A stretch of 47,866 bases of DNA, from NCBI GenBank assembly GCA_030530875.1, contig JAUMUD010000016.1, positions 1 to 47,866 on the forward strand. The letters are read 5' to 3'. The notes under the pieces are model-generated. The model saw nothing but the letters and a program-made list of their open reading frames with translations. It did no database searches and was not told the DNA's origin. Below are positions 46,101-47,866 of this stretch, piece by piece. Source of the DNA: Corynebacterium sp. Lineage in GTDB: Bacteria > Actinomycetota > Actinomycetes > Mycobacteriales > Mycobacteriaceae. Each line of letters begins with the position of its first letter. Position 1 is the first letter of the stretch. The position numbers were made by a program, and so were the translations under genes.

Positions 46101-46322
46101 CTACTGGTCGATAATATTTGGATCGTACTTCACAACCTTGGTATTTGGTCGCTCAGGATCCAACCTCTTAGCCACGGCACTACGGGTTGCACGCACCAGA
46201 CGACGAGTCACAGGGGAGTTCGTCGTAATCTCAATACCACGCTTAATTTGGTGGTAGCGCTTACGGCCAGCCTTAGTGCCGTAGAAATAACCAACGCCTA
46301 GACCTAGAAGAATACGAAACAT
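46101..46322 (-). CDS. Small hypothetical protein with N-terminal hydrophobic segment
   Basis: A 73-residue protein. It starts MFRILLGLGVGYFYGTKAGR, a Gly-rich hydrophobic segment ending in a basic patch, which recalls YtxH-like small membrane proteins. The remainder is basic and helical, ending YDPNIIDQ. It lies 10 bp after the HAD gene on the same strand and could be co-transcribed. Translation start support is weak. Confidence 0.6.
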   Translation of the reverse strand: MFRILLGLGVGYFYGTKAGRKRYHQIKRGIEITTNSPVTRRLVRATRSAVAKRLDPERPNTKVVKYDPNIIDQ

Positions 46323-46332
46323 ACCACTGAGT

Positions 46333-47178
46333 TTACACGCCCTGGAGCACGGCGTGGATATATTCCGCCGCGCTTGGGGTCACATGGGTAGTTGATTCTT
46401 TAATATCGGCAGGGGAGTGCTCGAAGGAGCAGCTATAGCGCACAAACTCATGCATTGGCAGGTCATTCCAGGAATCACCAAGGCTATGAGTGGCCACAAT
46501 TGGTCCTATGGACTCCTCACCCTGGAGGTATTCCAAAAGCCACTGCAGACCCGTTGCCTTATCGCAGCCCTTCGGGGCGATGTCAATAAAGCTCACATTG
46601 CGGTGGGCATCGACTCGCTCGCCAAAGCGAGCAAGAATCTCGGACTGAACGCCATTAACAGTCGCATCATCGCCAGCCACATAAACAGGCATGCCCATGA
46701 GCTCCTCGCCCTTAATTTCGTGATAATCACGGGTGCGGGCATCCACAGTCACCTTGCCGGTATAGCTAGGAATTTTGCCCTCCATGGAGAGCATAAAGTC
46801 GCGCTCGCGCAGGGTAGTGGCAAAAACAGTCACGGCTGGGTTCGGCATCAACCAATCGGCAATCTCATAACCCACGTCCGCTGGCAGTGGAGTATGAGTG
46901 AGTGGCTCCCAATCAGCATTGAACACAGCCGCACCGGAGTAGAGAACATAATAATCAAACTTCAGGCCACAGCGGTTAAGAACAAACTTGGCTGCCTCAA
47001 CGGAGCGTCCTGAATTACATACAGCCACATTGCCCGCTGCACGCCAAGCCTCGAGGGCCTCACTGTCCTCAGCGCTGGGAAAGCCCTCAAAAATTACGGT
47101 TCCATCAAGATCACAAGAAAGAAGGCGAATGCCCTTTTCAGTAGTGATGAAATCGGCAGATTTTGGCGTTTGTGACAT
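46333..47178 (-). CDS. HAD-superfamily hydrolase (Cof/SPP-like)
   Basis: A 281-residue phosphatase. Motif I is CDLDGTV, motif II is CNSGRS, and motif IV GDSWNDLPM holds the magnesium-binding acids. The layout fits the C2-cap Cof or sucrose-phosphate phosphatase type. The substrate is not evident. ATG 47178 is chosen because a TATAAT at 47186-47191 leaves only seven bases before it, so the mRNA would start at this codon; ATG 47187 and codons further upstream overlap the promoter. Confidence 0.85.
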   Translation of the reverse strand: MSQTPKSADFITTEKGIRLLSCDLDGTVIFEGFPSAEDSEALEAWRAAGNVAVCNSGRSVEAAKFVLNRCGLKFDYYVLYSGAAVFNADWEPLTHTPLPADVGYEIADWLMPNPAVTVFATTLRERDFMLSMEGKIPSYTGKVTVDARTRDYHEIKGEELMGMPVYVAGDDATVNGVQSEILARFGERVDAHRNVSFIDIAPKGCDKATGLQWLLEYLQGEESIGPIVATHSLGDSWNDLPMHEFVRYSCSFEHSPADIKESTTHVTPSAAEYIHAVLQGV

Positions 47179-47185
47179 GGGATCC

Positions 47186-47191
47186 ATTATA
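47186..47191 (-). promoter_or_regulatory. -10 element TATAAT of the HAD gene
   Basis: A consensus TATAAT on the minus strand, seven bases before ATG 47178, predicts a leaderless transcript. The -35 is weak. Confidence 0.6.
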
Positions 47192-47257
47192 CGCAAATAG
47201 CGCATAAAATCTCTTTAAACCACAAAATGTGAACAAGGCAGAGTTATCCCAAGGATA

Positions 47258-47326
47258 CTGAGTGAGGGGAGAGGGGAAAGAGAAGAAGAGAAGATGGGAA
47301 GAAAAATAAAGAGGATAAAGAGAAAG
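47258..47326 (-). other. Pyrimidine-rich tract directly after tRNA-Met
   Basis: About 70 bases that are almost entirely C and T on the minus strand (A and G on plus), immediately downstream of the tRNA 3' CCA. No hairpin is present, so it may be part of the tRNA trailer or a Rho-type release region. Confidence 0.5.
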
Positions 47327-47403
47327 TGGTGGGGCCACCGGGGCTCGAACCCGGGACCAGCGGATTATGAGTCCGCGGCTCTAACCGACTGAGCTATAGC
47401 CCC
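47327..47403 (-). tRNA. tRNA-Met (anticodon CAT)
   Basis: A 77-base cloverleaf: acceptor GGGGCTA pairs with TGGCCCC, the anticodon stem GCGGA/TCCGC holds the loop CTCATAA (CAT), and the T arm has GGTTCGA. The 3' CCA is encoded. Elongator Met is most likely; an Ile-CAT (lysidine) tRNA cannot be excluded by eye. Confidence 0.93.
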
Positions 47404-47409
47404 ACAAAG

Positions 47410-47437
47410 AGTATAGCCATTAACTAAAGAAAAGCAA
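47410..47437 (-). promoter_or_regulatory. Promoter of tRNA-Met
   Basis: TTGCTT (47432-47437) and TATACT (47410-47415) on the minus strand are spaced 16 bp apart. The predicted start falls at or near 47403, the first base of the tRNA. Confidence 0.75.
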
Positions 47438-47536
47438 GGAAGGCGCGGTTAGGGCGAAAACTTTGACGATAGGTAAACCATGAACCTTGTATTAACTATG
47501 TTCTGGAACGCTAAAAATAGTGCCTAACCTCGGGAT

Positions 47537-47565
47537 TTGGCGGTTTTCCAGATATGGGCTAATAT
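47537..47565 (+). promoter_or_regulatory. Promoter of tRNA-Asn
   Basis: TTGGCG (47537-47542) and TAATAT (47560-47565) are spaced 17 bp apart, about 45 bp upstream of the tRNA. Confidence 0.75.
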
Positions 47566-47609
47566 TAATTCTCGTTGCAAGGGAGCAAATAAAAAGTTCC
47601 AAAGCACAA

Positions 47610-47682
47610 TCCCCCATAGCTCAATTGGCAGAGCATTCGACTGTTAATCGAAGGGTTACTGGTTCGAGTCCAGTTGGGGGAG
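47610..47682 (+). tRNA. tRNA-Asn (anticodon GTT)
   Basis: A 73-base cloverleaf: acceptor TCCCCCA pairs with TGGGGGA, the anticodon stem TTCGA/TCGAA encloses CTGTTAA (GTT), and GGTTCGA is in the T arm. CCA is not encoded. Confidence 0.95.
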
Positions 47683-47694
47683 CTTTTCTTTACC

Positions 47695-47716
47695 AAGCGC
47701 CGAAAGGCGCTTTTTT
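47695..47716 (+). terminator. Rho-independent terminator of tRNA-Asn
   Basis: AAGCGCC-GAAA-GGCGCTT followed by a T run, 12 bp after the tRNA. Confidence 0.93.
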
Positions 47717-47745
47717 GCTATTCCGGCTAAGTCCGCGCATGGGGA

Positions 47746-47769
47746 AAGCCCTAGCTTTTGCTAGGGCTT
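47746..47769 (-). terminator. Terminator of the partial minus-strand gene at the right edge
   Basis: A perfect stem AAGCCCTAGC / GCTAGGGCTT with a four-base loop lies 31 bp after the stop at 47801. The T run on the minus strand is short. Confidence 0.7.
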
Positions 47770-47800
47770 GGAAGAAATCAGATTATAGGAGTTAAGGCAT

Positions 47801-47866
47801 TTAGGAGCTGAAGGCTGTGAAGCCGCGGATAATGGAAGCAAGGCCAGTGTTGTTATTCGAAACGTG
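47801..47866 (-). CDS. C-terminal fragment of a minus-strand gene (5' part outside window)
   Basis: An open frame enters from the right edge and ends in TAA, giving 21 residues: VSNNNTGLASIIRGF then TAFSS after an initial His. The terminator at 47746-47769 supports a real gene end. The fragment is too short to name. Confidence 0.45.
   Translation of the reverse strand, partial: HVSNNNTGLASIIRGFTAFSS

Overview
The window reads as the chromosome of a Corynebacterium or a close relative (Actinobacteria, Mycobacteriales). The main evidence is a long collinear block on the plus strand: hemW-hrcA-dnaJ2-rsmE-phoH-ybeY-CNNM/CorC-era-recO-uppS, then zur/glyS, dgt and dnaG. This is the order known from corynebacteria and mycobacteria. 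Supporting signs are a DnaJ2 paired with HrcA, a FadD15-like acyl-CoA ligase upstream of hemW, moderate GC, strong use of CCA for proline, and some transcripts that look leaderless.

Layout. Positions 1-9000 are accessory. They hold a truncated repeat-bearing lipoprotein (minus), then a tightly overlapped plus-strand operon of two short ABC ATPases, an MFS exporter, a peptide/nickel-type binding lipoprotein and a permease in which both membrane subunits are fused. An S33 prolyl-aminopeptidase-like hydrolase follows. An aldo/keto reductase with its TetR-like regulator faces them. Positions 9000-16000 hold a LacI regulator and a second peptide/nickel ABC operon on the minus strand, led by a GntR/FCD regulator. 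Here the two ATPases are fused and the permeases are separate, the mirror image of the first transporter. Positions 16300-21300 hold a MalY/PatB-type C-S lyase, an orphan lipoprotein and a small isoprenoid/carotenoid island (crtI, crtB, idi). Positions 21300-26500 hold an M3 oligopeptidase, a tiny membrane protein, an acyl-CoA ligase and a conserved-looking hypothetical gene.

About 820 bp between 26554 and 27373 has no believable protein. It looks like a structured RNA gene followed by the hemW leader. From 27374 to 46044 the window is housekeeping: haem chaperone, heat-shock control, ribosome maturation and GTPase functions, recombination, cell-wall lipid carrier synthesis, iron/manganese transport, zinc regulation, glycyl-tRNA synthetase, dNTP hydrolysis and primase. 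The right end carries a HAD phosphatase, tRNA-Met(CAT) on the minus strand, tRNA-Asn(GTT) on the plus strand, and the last 21 codons of a minus-strand gene.

The strongest leads are: the exporter-plus-importer cluster at 634-6214, whose composition resembles metallophore (staphylopine/Cnt-type) transport without synthesis genes; the putative RNA gene upstream of hemW; a primase whose zinc ribbon has lost three of four ligands; and an in-frame stretch without a start codon between recO and uppS that encodes what looks like the old UppS N-terminus.
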